Assembly: GCF_029633865.1 (NCBI RefSeq)
Contig: NC_079222.1
Location: forward strand, 36,134,709 to 36,198,708
From: Lampris incognitus
Taxonomy: Eukaryota > Chordata > Actinopteri > Lampriformes > Lampridae
Length of the DNA: 64,000 bases
Direction of reading: 5' to 3'
Every line of letters starts with the position of its first letter. Position 1 is the first letter of the stretch. Shown piece by piece: positions 23,901 through 30,798 of the stretch. The notes under the pieces were generated by a model. That model saw nothing but the letters and a program-made list of their open reading frames with translations, made no database searches and had not been told where the DNA came from. Position numbers and translations under genes: made by a program.

Positions 23901-25841
23901 CCTGTCTTCACTGTACAGACTTCACAGCTGTAGAAGGACACCTGTCTTCACTGTACAGTCTTCACAGCTGTAGGAAGGACACCTGTCTTCACTGTACAGA
24001 CTTCACAGCTGTAGGAAGGACACATGTCTTCACTGTACAGACTTCACAGCTGTAGGAAGGACACCTGTCTTCACTGTACAGACTTCACAGCTGTAGGAAG
24101 GACACATGTCTTCACTGTACAGACTTCACAGCTGTAGAAGGACACCTGTCTTCACAGCTGTAGGAAGGACACCTGTCTTCACTGTACAGACTTCACAGCT
24201 GTAGAAGGACACCTGTCTTCACTGTACAGTCTTCACAGCTGTAGGAAGGACACCTGTCTTCACTGTACAGTCTTCACAGCTGTAGGAAGGACACCTGTCT
24301 TCACTGTACAGACTTCACAGCTGTAGGAAGGACACCTGTCTTCACTGTACAGTCTTCACAGCTGTAGGAAGGACACCTGTCTTCACTGTACAGACTTCAC
24401 AGTTGTAGGAAGGACACCTGTCTTCACTGTACAGTCTTCACAGCTGTAGGAAGGACACCTGTCTTCACTGTACAGTCTTCACAGCTGTAGGAAGGACACC
24501 TGTCTTCACTGTACAGACTTCACAGCTGTAGGAAGGACACATGTCTTCACTGTACAGACTTCACAGCTGTAGGAAGGACACCTGTCTTCACAGCTGTAGG
24601 AAGGACACCTGTCTTCACTGTACAGACTTCACAGCTGTAGGAAGGACACCTGTCTTCACTGTACAGTCTTCACAGCTGTTGGAAGGACACGTGTCTTCAC
24701 TGTACAGTCTTCACAGCTGTAGAAGGACACCTGTCTTCACTGTACAGTCTTCACGTCAAACTGTCTAGTGGAAGAATTCCTTCAGTTTATGTCACCCTGT
24801 TTGCAGAAGTGGAAGGTCCAAGCAGTGTGACTTCTCTTCAGCTTTTGGCTGTTAAACTAGATTAACCTTTTTGCTGTTCAGTCACCACAGGCACAGCAGC
24901 ACATCTGTCTTGTGAACAGCTGTGGATGGGGGCTGTTCAGCCACAGCTTTGCCACCAAAGCTTGAACTCTCTAATCTGAGCAGACAGAAAATATCCTGTG
25001 TCTTTGTGGATTTTGTTACGTATCCCTAGGTGTCCAAAAAAACCCTTAAGCAACAATGTTCTTCTTTTTTTTGTTGATTTTTTTTGCCCCCCCCCCCCCC
25101 CCCCCCCTCCAATTGTACCTGTCCAATTACCCCACTCTTCCAAGCTTATCCCAGCCACCGCTCCGCCCCCTCTGCCGAGCCGGGGAGGGCTGCAGACTAC
25201 CTCATGCCTCCTCCGATACATGTGGAGTCGCCAGCTGCCTCTTTTCACCTGACACTGAGGAGTTTCACCAGGGAGGATCACACTATCCCCCCCCCGAACA
25301 GGCTCCCCGACCGACCAGAGGAGGCGCTAGTGCAGCGACCAGGACACGTACCCACATCTGGTTTCCCACCTGCAGACACAGCCAATCATGTCTGTAGGGA
25401 CGCCCGACCAAGCCGGAGGTAACAGGGGGATTCGAACCGGCGATCCTCGTGTTGGTAGGCAACGGAATAGACCGCCATACCACCCGGACGCCAATGTCCT
25501 TCTTTTTAAGACCCAGTTACACACACTCAACCATCAGAAACTTTCGCTAGTTATATTGACCGACTATGCAAATCGTCCTACAACATCGCACGCACGGTTT
25601 CCTAAGCGAGAGAGTTGACCTTGTGAACTCTGCCGTCCTTGCTAAAACAACCGTCCAACAAACAATTTATGACTGACATGGCTGACACAGCAGCAAAGCA
25701 AGCATTGCGTGTTAAAGACAAGCGCAGGGCTTCCGCCGAGTCTGACATGATTAGACGTGAACTTGACCAGGGCCCGCCGTGTGACTGGAAAAAACAAATT
25801 GTTGGTAGAAGGCCCATGCATTAATATTTCACAGCATATAG

Positions 25842-25898
<57 letters not shown>

Positions 25899-26603
25899 CA
25901 TGTACCTGTGATCTCTGCAGAATGCTCATCAGCCACAGTGCAGTGAGCTCTGTTCTGTCTCACATATTTCCATCTCATTCCATGATTACTCTCAATGCCT
26001 TTGTACGCTCCAATTAACGATTCCTTCTTCACAGGGTTCTTCGGGATGTGGTCTTTTGGACGGTCCAGCAAGCAGGCATGTCCTCCCTCAAAGAAGATTA
26101 TGGAGCTCCCCAGCATCAGAACCCTGGAGCTGATGGGCGATCTAATTGGGCACTCTGGGGCAGTTCAGGTAAGACGTCATGATGTGGAAAATCGGGACGG
26201 TTGTGTCCTGTTCTACGTGAAAGTGCTGATCCTGAATTACTGTATGGGTACTGCAAAATACAAGATGCACTCAGACCAGAAGAACAGAGACCTTAGTTCA
26301 CTCCTGCATCGACGACCTTTGGCCCTGATAACAGCTGCCAGCTGTTGTAGCAACGAGTCAGCAAGGATCCTGTAGCATCTTGGGATTAAAGCTGATAGAG
26401 GGCTGCAGCGCCGCCCGGGTCCCAATGGGTTCTGACACGCTGAGTCGATTCGGGTAGATCGGGCTTGGGTTGGACTCGGGCTCCTTTAACTTCACATATA
26501 CGTGCAGAACACACATAGGCTACTGTATGAAAAATTGTCATATCGATATTTTATAAATATTATACATATGTACGCCTGCATTACATGTGATTAGTTGACC
26601 ATG

Positions 26604-26651
<48 letters not shown>

Positions 26652-28274
26652 GCATGTGTCAGAGAGAACATGTATTAGAGAGCTTAAAGTGATATTGGTG
26701 TCGTTACGGGCTGAAAGATTGCAGACTTTGTTGGGGTGGGGCCGGACTAGGGCTGGAATTTTTGGCTCGTGCAGGTCTCTAAAAGCTGACCATGCAGACA
26801 CCAGCAATTTCCGCTTCCGGTGTGGGAAGATGGCGGCGCGAATTCACATTTGCAGCGGCCTCACCCAGCACTGTCCGTGCAGTGTCTTTGTCCACGTCTG
26901 CGTCTAAGTTTGTGTCTTTGTTTGATGGCTGGGAGAGCTGGCGCTGGATCGGCTGGGAGAGCTTGGTCTGCTGCATCCTGTGGGAACAGGGACCACGGCC
27001 CTGCCCGGAGCTGCGTCTGAGGAGGTAACACCGAGGGTGGTCTGACAGGATGCGGAAGCGGGGCAGGCTAAGCTAACTGCTAGCCCATGCAGACCGGCAG
27101 TTCCGATAACAGTGATGGCGGTCTGGCGGCGGCCATATCTGGCGTCGACTGTGGTGTTTATGGTGTCGTTGTGTGGAGTGCGGGGAGGTGTGTCGAGGGT
27201 GTATGGCTGGGAGAGCTGGCGTTGGATCGGCTGAGGAAGCCTGGTCTGCTGCTTCCTGTGGGCCAAGGACCACGGCCCTGCCTGGAGCTGCGCCCGAAGA
27301 GGAAACACCGAGGGCGGTCTGACAGGACGTGGAAGCGGGGCAGGCTAAGGTAACTGCTAGCCCATGCAGACCAGCAGTTCCGACAGTCAGCCTGGCTGGC
27401 GTGCGTTCCCTTGGACAGTGATTTTTTTTGTTTGGTTTGGATATATGTGTTAGTTTGGATATATGTGTTAGTTTGGATGTGTGTGTTAGTTTGGATATAT
27501 GTGTTAGTTTGGATGTGTGTGTTAGTTTGGATATATGTGTTAGTTTGGATGTGTGTGTTAGTTTGGATCTATATGTTAGTTTGGATATGTGTGTTCTTGT
27601 AGGTTTTGGATGTGTTTTTGTCTTTGTGTTGCACTGCTGTGGGCTCAGTGAAACGATATTTCGTTTGATTTCCTGTAAGCTAGTACATGAAATAAAACGA
27701 CAAGTGTTCCTGTTCGTGCACCTGTGCAGGGCTGATGGGTGGATGTCCCCTACCACAGAGGCTGCGTTCCAGTTCATCCCAAAGGAGTTCAATGGGGTCG
27801 TTATCAGGGTATTGTGATGGCCAGGTCGTTAACGTCATTTCACCGGAATGTTCCTCGAAACGTCCCTGGACAGTTCTTGCGTTATGAGAGGAAGCATTAT
27901 CTTGTTGAAAGTACCCATCCGCTTGGGGGGGGGGGTACATCATGGCCATGAATGGATGAACCTGGTCTCCTACGATGCTAAGATATACCCTGGCATCAAG
28001 GCGTCGATCTGCAGGTATTAATGGACCCGGTGTGCTCTAGCCAAATCCTCTCAGTAGGGTTTCTGTTCTTCTGGTGACTGAGTGTTCAGCTCCATTCCTA
28101 CCCTGGAGGTATTTTCTGCTGCTCTTCTTTCAGATGTTTGTCAGTTTTGGCGAGAGGGGTTTAGTGACGTGCTCCACGGACCACCTGCTGATTCTGTGGA
28201 AGAACGGAGAGAGGCAGTCACACCTCCGCAGTCTGGCGTTGTTTCAGAAACTGGAGGAGAAAGGAGGACTCTGA
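6156..28274 (+). CDS. WDR41: WDR41, WD repeat protein of the C9orf72-SMCR8 complex (13 coding exons)
   Basis: Spliced CDS: 6156-6203, 6382-6497, 8024-8072, 8811-8939, 9193-9255, 12699-12810, 12921-12983, 13503-13607, 13728-13912, 14049-14170, 14768-14853, 26035-26168, 28134-28274. Total 1353 nt, 450 residues, near the human length of about 459. Each junction has an AG acceptor and a GT donor, and the phases chain without a break. The start MLRWILGGRE matches the conserved WDR41 N-terminus. WD-repeat strands end in VWN, LWD, VWN, LWD, IWE and LWK. Known role: WDR41 is a beta-propeller that binds SMCR8 in the C9orf72-SMCR8-WDR41 complex and recruits it to lysosomes through the cationic amino-acid transporter PQLC2. 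The loop credited with that contact corresponds to exon 12 (residues about 360-404). There is no frameshift or missing exon. Oddities are a very large repeat-filled intron 11 and SINEs close to two acceptors. Confidence 0.95.
6382..6497 (+). CDS. WDR41: WDR41 exon for start of WD repeat 1
   Basis: Acceptor CTGCAG, donor CAG|GTAAGC. Encodes residues 17-54 and two bases of codon 55, including IGEEQPKNWFTELQVLKGH and FDIVRFLVQIDDF. Confidence 0.95.
6721..6756. repeat. Poly-C and (CA)n
   Basis: C homopolymer followed by CA dinucleotides in WDR41 intron 2. A short TG run follows at 6868-6900. Confidence 0.9.
7536..7984 (+). mobile_element. tRNA-derived SINE, family B
   Basis: Head has GTAGCGGTCTATTCTGTTGC and the B box GGTTCGAATCCC. 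The body contains the conserved GTGAAACTCCTCACTGTCAG and TGTGGTAGTCTGCAGCCCTC blocks and ends in poly-A. The tail stops about 40 bp before the acceptor of the next WDR41 exon. Confidence 0.9.
8024..8072 (+). CDS. WDR41: WDR41 exon 3 (WD repeat 1 end)
   Basis: Acceptor TTTTGCAG, donor GAG|GTGAAC, 49 nt. Completes the R55 codon and reads CASAGDDGMVLVWNVE, a classic WD strand d ending. Confidence 0.95.
8590..8670. repeat. AATCGATTATCGATTA-type repeat fragment
   Basis: AT-rich self-complementary ATCGATTATCGATTA core of a kind widely dispersed in fish genomes, probably a MITE end. Its limits are uncertain. Confidence 0.4.
8811..8939 (+). CDS. WDR41: WDR41 exon 4 (WD repeat 2)
   Basis: Acceptor GGTGTCAG, donor AGT|GTATCC (weak). 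43 codons, residues 72-114: TGEKLLELKGHSQQITAI, then LITASSDRTLS. A CA microsatellite begins about 20 bp after the donor. Confidence 0.92.
8957..8997. repeat. (CA)n next to exon 4 donor
   Basis: CA repeat in WDR41 intron 4, immediately downstream of a weak GTATCC donor. Confidence 0.9.
9193..9255 (+). CDS. WDR41: WDR41 exon 5
   Basis: The acceptor is ATTTGCAAG, chosen over an earlier TTTAG at about 9164 because only it gives LWDPYTGNRVQTISDLQSSV in frame with the family pattern. 63 nt, 21 codons. Donor AAG|GTAACG. Confidence 0.88.
9383..9483. repeat. Long inverted repeat (hairpin or tiny MITE)
   Basis: Arms of about 41 nt (9383-9423 and 9442-9483) pair almost perfectly across a spacer of about 20 nt. 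The left arm starts TTTCACACTGGCCAAAAAAC. It sits between exon 5 and the 21-bp array. Confidence 0.9.
9490..11015 (+). repeat. Minisatellite of about 21 bp (TTTGGATATATGTGTTCTTAG)
   Basis: About 1.5 kb, roughly 70 units of 17-21 bp. Variants include loss of CTT, ATATAT for ATATGT, and GGCTAT for GGATAT. The sequence after it (TTTTTGTCTTTGTGTTACAC, then a GAAATGACAG end) is the same as after the short array at 27434-27600, so this is the internal array of a dispersed element that has greatly expanded in WDR41 intron 5. Confidence 0.95.
11016..11095 (+). mobile_element. 3' end of VNTR-bearing element, copy 1
   Basis: TTTTTGTCTTTGTGTTACAC, then TGCTATGGGCT and GAAATGACAG, match the sequence that ends the other two copies (27600-27720; minus strand about 56640-56740). 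Confidence 0.65.
11096..12120. other. WDR41 intron 5, unassigned
   Basis: TCC trinucleotide runs at 11110-11155; the rest is AT-rich and unrecognised. A short direct duplication of GAGGCTAATTACACAGA lies near 12075-12107. Confidence 0.5.
12124..12172. repeat. (TG)n
   Basis: Interrupted TG dinucleotides in WDR41 intron 5. Confidence 0.85.
12222..12697 (+). repeat. Pyrimidine minisatellite leading into exon 6 acceptor
   Basis: About 475 bp nearly devoid of purines on the plus strand apart from G in TCTGTC. It includes repeated blocks of TCTCCCCCTCTCCCTCTTTC with TGTCTGTC spacers (period about 46 bp) and degrades to TC dinucleotides. It ends directly in the CTCTCTCAG acceptor of WDR41 exon 6, so it doubles as an extreme polypyrimidine tract. 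Frames on both strands are compositional. Confidence 0.92.
12699..12810 (+). CDS. WDR41: WDR41 exon 6 (WD repeat 3)
   Basis: 112 nt, residues 136-172 plus one base. Reads CLLVLERLCVWVSGGDELCV and then WNKDFQLQCQ, matching the family VWLSGGNDLCVWN motif. Donor CCG|GTAAGC. Confidence 0.95.
12921..12983 (+). CDS. WDR41: WDR41 exon 7
   Basis: Acceptor TCTGCAG, donor TAG|GTATGT, 63 nt. Reads GITAVIELPKNCMAASMDKE, aligned with human GISALVEIPKNCVVAAVGKE. Confidence 0.95.
13099..13458 (+). mobile_element. tRNA-derived SINE, family A
   Basis: Full-length head (GCCCAGTGGTTAGCGCTG, GGTTCGAACCCC), body, and 3' end GGTCAATAAAGTATCTCAAA with an A-rich tail. It ends about 44 bp before the exon 8 acceptor. 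Confidence 0.9.
13503..13607 (+). CDS. WDR41: WDR41 exon 8
   Basis: Acceptor CTTTGCAG, donor ACG|GTTCGT. 105 nt. Reads VIYRLTGSTESSLTVAEIRC, then LSDHQDNIRALINVN; the DHQDNI and LINVN blocks are conserved. Confidence 0.93.
13728..13912 (+). CDS. WDR41: WDR41 exon 9
   Basis: Acceptor TTCTCCAG, donor AAG|GTGGGG. 185 nt, residues 229-290. Includes FASGSHVGELILWDAVDW and a lower-conservation acidic stretch. Confidence 0.94.
14049..14170 (+). CDS. WDR41: WDR41 exon 10
   Basis: Acceptor TGTTACAG, donor CAG|GTGATT. 122 nt. Reads FILAAVGSGLYVYSVLTKTV, then KTAHDSNVLHTMLLSD; AVGxGLYVYS and KTAHDSNVLH are strong WDR41 signatures. Confidence 0.95.
14205..14455. repeat. Low-complexity A/T tract
   Basis: About 250 bp almost entirely A and T (AAATTTAAAT-type words) in WDR41 intron 10. 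Confidence 0.9.
14768..14853 (+). CDS. WDR41: WDR41 exon 11
   Basis: Acceptor CTTTCAG, donor CAG|GTGAAT. 86 nt. Reads SELISCSEDGSVRIWEMQDL, then PLPAEPASP. ISCSEDGSVRIWE is nearly identical to human. Confidence 0.96.
15036..15465 (+). mobile_element. tRNA-derived SINE, family B (left half of inverted pair)
   Basis: Full copy from the GGGGCGTCCAGGTGGTGTGG head to the GGGGAGAAAAAGGGGCAAAAA tail. Its tail abuts an oppositely oriented copy. Confidence 0.92.
15466..15734 (-). mobile_element. tRNA-derived SINE, family B, truncated (right half of inverted pair)
   Basis: Minus-strand copy with the head at 15734, 3' truncated at the GTTTCACCAAGGGGACGTAG point. Together with the left copy it forms a near-palindrome with arms of about 270 nt. 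Confidence 0.92.
15847..17274 (+). repeat. 46-bp minisatellite, 31 copies
   Basis: Unit begins TGTCAGTCTGTGGATGTGCA and ends CTCCCTCACACGAC; 1428 bp is 31 units. Variant sites: GAGCTCC versus GTGCTCC, CAGTGTG versus CAGTCTG, GGCAG versus GTCAG, and CATGAC versus CACGAC. Since 46 is not a multiple of 3 and the unit lacks in-frame stops, all plus frames read through, giving long false ORFs. It lies wholly in WDR41 intron 11. Confidence 0.97.
17403..17765 (+). repeat. Purine (GA/GGGGA) tract
   Basis: About 360 bp of nearly pure purine on the plus strand: GAGAGA, GGGGAGAG and GAGTGAGG words with an imperfect longer period. Reverse frames are Ser/Leu-rich artefacts. Confidence 0.95.
17871..17947. 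repeat. (CA)n microsatellite
   Basis: About 77 bp of uninterrupted CA. Confidence 0.97.
18051..24754 (+). repeat. Giant 41/40/27-bp minisatellite with higher-order structure
   Basis: 6.7 kb array in WDR41 intron 11. The full unit (41 bp) runs TTCACAGCTGTAGGAAGGAC, ACCTGTCTTC, ACTGTACAGAC. A 40-bp form loses one G (TAGAAGG), and a 27-bp form lacks the ACTGTACAGACTTC part. Point variants are ACC/ACA/ACG before TGTC, and CAGAC versus CAGTC. Rare markers (TTCACAGTACAG at about 22496 and 23677; CAGTTGTAGG at about 23491 and 24401) and repeated variant strings show larger duplicated blocks. It encodes no plausible protein; stops recur every about 64-91 codons. Confidence 0.98.
25086..25492 (-). 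mobile_element. tRNA-derived SINE, family B
   Basis: Minus-strand copy with the head at 25492 and a poly-C/T-rich tail at the left. An imperfect target duplication, AATGTTCTTCTTTTTT / AATGTCCTTCTTTTTA, flanks it. Confidence 0.9.
25845..25897. repeat. (AT)n microsatellite
   Basis: About 53 bp of AT dinucleotides, about 140 bp upstream of the WDR41 exon 12 acceptor. Confidence 0.95.
26035..26168 (+). CDS. WDR41: WDR41 exon 12 (lysosome-docking loop)
   Basis: Acceptor CTTCACAG, donor CAG|GTAAGA. 134 nt, residues 360-404. Begins GFFGMWSFGRSSKQACPPSK and ends LELMGDLIGHSGAVQ. The GFFxMWxFGR block matches human GFFNMWGFGR in the loop reported to contact PQLC2. Its length is not a multiple of 3, so skipping it would shift the frame. 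Confidence 0.95.
26606..26650. repeat. (TG)n microsatellite
   Basis: About 45 bp of TG dinucleotides in WDR41 intron 12. Confidence 0.95.
26815..27720 (+). mobile_element. VNTR-bearing composite element, copy 2
   Basis: Starts near GAAGATGGCGGCGCGAATTC. It contains a unit of about 180 bp repeated twice (26927-27109 and 27204-27384; shared GGGGCAGGCTAAG, then TGCTAGCCCATGCAGACC), then an 18-bp TTGGATATATGTGTTAGT array, then TTTTTGTCTTTGTGTTGCAC and a GAAACGATATTTCGTTTGAT end. The CpG-rich duplicated 5' part and simple 3' end suggest a non-LTR-type dispersed element without its own coding region. Related: 9490-11095 (plus) and about 56640-57400 (minus). Confidence 0.75.
27434..27600 (+). repeat. 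18-bp VNTR inside composite element
   Basis: About nine units alternating TTTGGATATATGTGTTAG and TTTGGATGTGTGTGTTAG. Confidence 0.9.
27721..28040 (-). mobile_element. Tc1-like transposase remnant
   Basis: The minus strand reads GYFQQDNASSHNARTV, then a WPSQYPDNDPIELLWDELER-like block. This matches the Tc1/mariner DDE core (QQDNAxxH and DxNPIExLWDxLxR), with the catalytic region shifted and truncated. Dead fragment in WDR41 intron 12. Confidence 0.8.
28134..28274 (+). CDS. WDR41: WDR41 last exon
   Basis: Acceptor CTTTCAG. Reads MFVSFGERGLVTCSTDHLLI, then LWKNGERQSHLRSLALFQKL and EEKGGL, stop TGA 28272-28274. This is the final WD strand and tail, slightly shorter than the human C-terminus. 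Confidence 0.96.
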   Translation: MFVSFGERGLVTCSTDHLLILWKNGERQSHLRSLALFQKLEEKGGL

Positions 28275-28506
28275 TGTCGTATCCTTGCACTGAACAAAAC
28301 GACAGCTACGGGTCATGTGTCGGCCTGCCGTCTCTCAGGAACAAGTTGAATTTATTTACATTATTCTTATTTGCATTTTCACTTTCAAAAGCAGAATGTG
28401 TGCTAGACTTTTAAAAACTCACTGAAATTATGGGTGGGTATTTATTACTGTATCAACCATCAGGAATAGAAAATATCCTGAATGTGAATATACTGGCTGT
28501 GGCTGT

Positions 28507-28543
28507 AGATTGTGTGGCGAGTCACAGGCTCGCCACACAATCT
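28507..28543. other. Perfect 15-bp-stem hairpin in putative WDR41 3' UTR
   Basis: AGATTGTGTGGCGAG and CTCGCCACACAATCT flank a 7-nt loop (TCACAGG). It lies 230 bp after the stop codon and before the candidate poly(A) signal. Confidence 0.85.
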
Positions 28544-28732
28544 CATGTAACGCAAACATTTTAATAATATCAATTACACACGGGCTACATTTTGCACCAC
28601 AGGTCACGTGCTCCATTTGTTTTGTTTTTGTAAAAATGGAACAAGTTGTTCGTCCATTTAGGAGAAATGTCCGTAGGGGGGCAGAGTGTAATGTCGCCCC
28701 CATGTGTGCACTAAAGGTACTACATTACAAAA

Positions 28733-28738
28733 AATAAA
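28733..28738 (+). terminator. WDR41: Candidate WDR41 poly(A) signal AATAAA
   Basis: First canonical AATAAA downstream of the WDR41 stop (about 460 bp), in a plausible 3' UTR position. No cleavage data. Confidence 0.45.
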
Positions 28739-28879
28739 ACGTCATCGAAACTTTAGGTTTTACTGTAATTTTGATATGGATGTCTCAAGACTCTCTGTGT
28801 ATAGCAACATACTTATAAATATTAGATAATAATATTTAGTGACATTCATACTTTTTGCAGGGAAACGGGCAAACTGGGG

Positions 28880-29123
28880 GGGCGGTTGAGATGGCTTGCA
28901 CATGTGTGAAGGAGAGATGCTGGGTATACTGGGCTGAATATGCAGCTGCCAGGGAAGAAGAAAAGAGGAAGGCCAAAGGGGAGGTTTATGGATGTGGTGA
29001 GGGAGGACATGCAGGTGGCTGGTGTGACAGAGGAAGATGCTGAAGACGGGAAGTGATGGAGACGGTTGATCTGCTGTGGCAACCCCTAACGGGAGCAGCT
29101 GAAAGTAGTAGTAGTAGTAGTAG
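28880..29123 (+). mobile_element. LINE 3'-end fragment
   Basis: Contains GTTTATGGATGTGGTGAGGG, GATCTGCTGTGGCAACCCCT and AACGGGAGCAGCTGAAAGTA, ending in (AGT)n. This is the common 3' end of a fish RTE-type LINE family, truncated at its 5' side. Family name uncertain. Confidence 0.65.
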
Positions 29124-29139
29124 TAGTGTATTTTTATTT

Positions 29140-29205
29140 CTGCAGAACTTTAGGCTGGAGTGACAGTTTAGGCTGGAGTGACAGTTTAGGCTGGAGTGAC
29201 ATTCT
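29140..29205 (+). repeat. Short tandem repeat, about 21 bp
   Basis: About three copies of TTTAGGCTGGAGTGACAG. Confidence 0.9.
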
Positions 29206-29348
29206 GTCATCATTATTTACGGAGCCCTCTCTTTTGGTAATCGGCTGAAATCATATTCAGTCACATCTTTGGCTATTAGTACACTGCTTAATCCCAGAGG
29301 CTTCCAGTTACAAGGCAGAGATCATTTTCATCCGCAAGGAAGAGGGTG

Positions 29349-29724
29349 GGGTGGTGCGGTGGCGCAGTGGTTAGCACAGTTGCCTCACAGCAGGAAGGTC
29401 GTGGGTTTGAGCCCCGGGGTAGTCCAACCTTGGGTTCGTCCCGGGTCATTCTCTGTGTGGAGTTTGCATGTTCTCCCCGTGTCTGCGTGGGTTTCCTCCG
29501 GGTGCTCCGGTTTCCTCCCACAGTCCAAAGACCTGTAGGTCAGGCGAATCGGCCGGACTAAAGTGTCCCTAGGTGTGTGTGTGTGTGTGGGCCCTGTGAT
29601 GGCCTGGTGGCCTGTCCAGGGAGTCTCCCCACCTGCCGCCCAATGACTGCTGGGATAGGTTGCAGCATCCCCGCAACCCTGAGAGCAGGATAAGCGGTTT
29701 GGATAATGGATGAACAGATGGAAG
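29349..29724 (+). mobile_element. tRNA-derived SINE, family C, full length
   Basis: Shares the GCGCAGTGGTTAGCACAG head with family A but has a different body (CCCACAGTCCAAAGACCTGT) and tail (GGATAAGCGGTTTGGATAAT, then GGATG). A TG run lies near 29574-29588. Confidence 0.88.
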
Positions 29725-30360
29725 AGGATGGGGATTTTCAGGGAAACGTCTTATCAAATCTTAAAAGATTTATTAAATTAAATTTAAGTTTTACCATTGA
29801 TCTCAATAAGATGTTATTTAATTTAACATGTCATTTCACTCAATATGCTGCAAGTTTATTTCACTGACCACATGTCCATCCTTATGATTTCATTTTTGTT
29901 ACTACCCCAAATTCCTCTATGAAACTGAAGAGCCAAATCTCTTCTGAACCCATTGTGATGTATACAGAAGGAAGCAAGGCAGAGAGAAGCAGAACATAAG
30001 AAAAAGAAAGTGCCACTTTTTGAGGATGTGAATCAAATTCTAATCTGTGATCCACTCTCAATTATTCTTAAGTAAACCGTTAATTGATTAGCTATTGATA
30101 AACCAGTAATTAACTCATTTTGAGAGTGCATTGCTTCAACTGGCACACCTTAACATGCAACTCAGAAATCAGCAGGTGGTGATGTAGTGACGTGGGTTTC
30201 GTCAGTCAAGGTCAGATGGTGAGCCCTTCAGCTCTGTGGACTTCCACTGCATGTCAGTAACACCTGGCGGCTCACGATGACGGGAATCTGCAACAAAACT
30301 CATAAAAGTATCACCATTGTCTTAGGATGGTAAAGAGACAACAGACGATGTTCTCCATTG
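29725..30360. other. Unassigned intergenic DNA
   Basis: AT-rich, no recognised element or gene. Confidence 0.5.
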
Positions 30361-30365
30361 ACATT

Positions 30366-30798
30366 ATTTTTTTTGAGGGGGGGGGGCTTTTTCTGCGGCC
30401 AATTAACCCACTCTTCCGAGCCGTCCTGGTTGCTGCTCCACCCCCTCTGCCAATCCAGGGAGGGCTGCAGACTACCACATGCCTCCTCTGATACATGTGG
30501 AGTCGCCAGCCGCTTCTTTTCACCTGACAGTGAGGAGTTTCGCCAGAGGGACGTAGCACGTGGGAGGATCACACTAGTCCCCTTACTCACCCCCACCCCC
30601 CGAACAGGCGCCCCGACTGACCAGAGGAGGCGCTAGTGCAGCCACCAGGACACATACCCACATCTGACTTCCCACCCACACACACGGCCAATTGTGTCTG
30701 TAGGGAAGCCCAACCAAGCCGGAGGTAACATGAGCATCCGAATCGATGATCCCCGTGTTGGTGGGCAATGGAATAGACCACCACGCTACCCGGACGCC
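30366..30798 (-). mobile_element. tRNA-derived SINE, family B
   Basis: Minus-strand copy with the head at the right (TACCCGGACGCC) and a G-rich tail remnant at the left. Confidence 0.88.

Noticed and set aside
18051..24754. Regular repeat array resembling CRISPR
   Set aside because: Units are directly tandem with no unique spacers, unit lengths vary 27-41 bp, there are no cas genes, and the context is a vertebrate intron.
27073..27792. 239-codon minus-strand frame
   Set aside because: Runs antisense through the composite repeat and its 18-bp VNTR (the TSKLTHISKL-type repeat is the VNTR itself).
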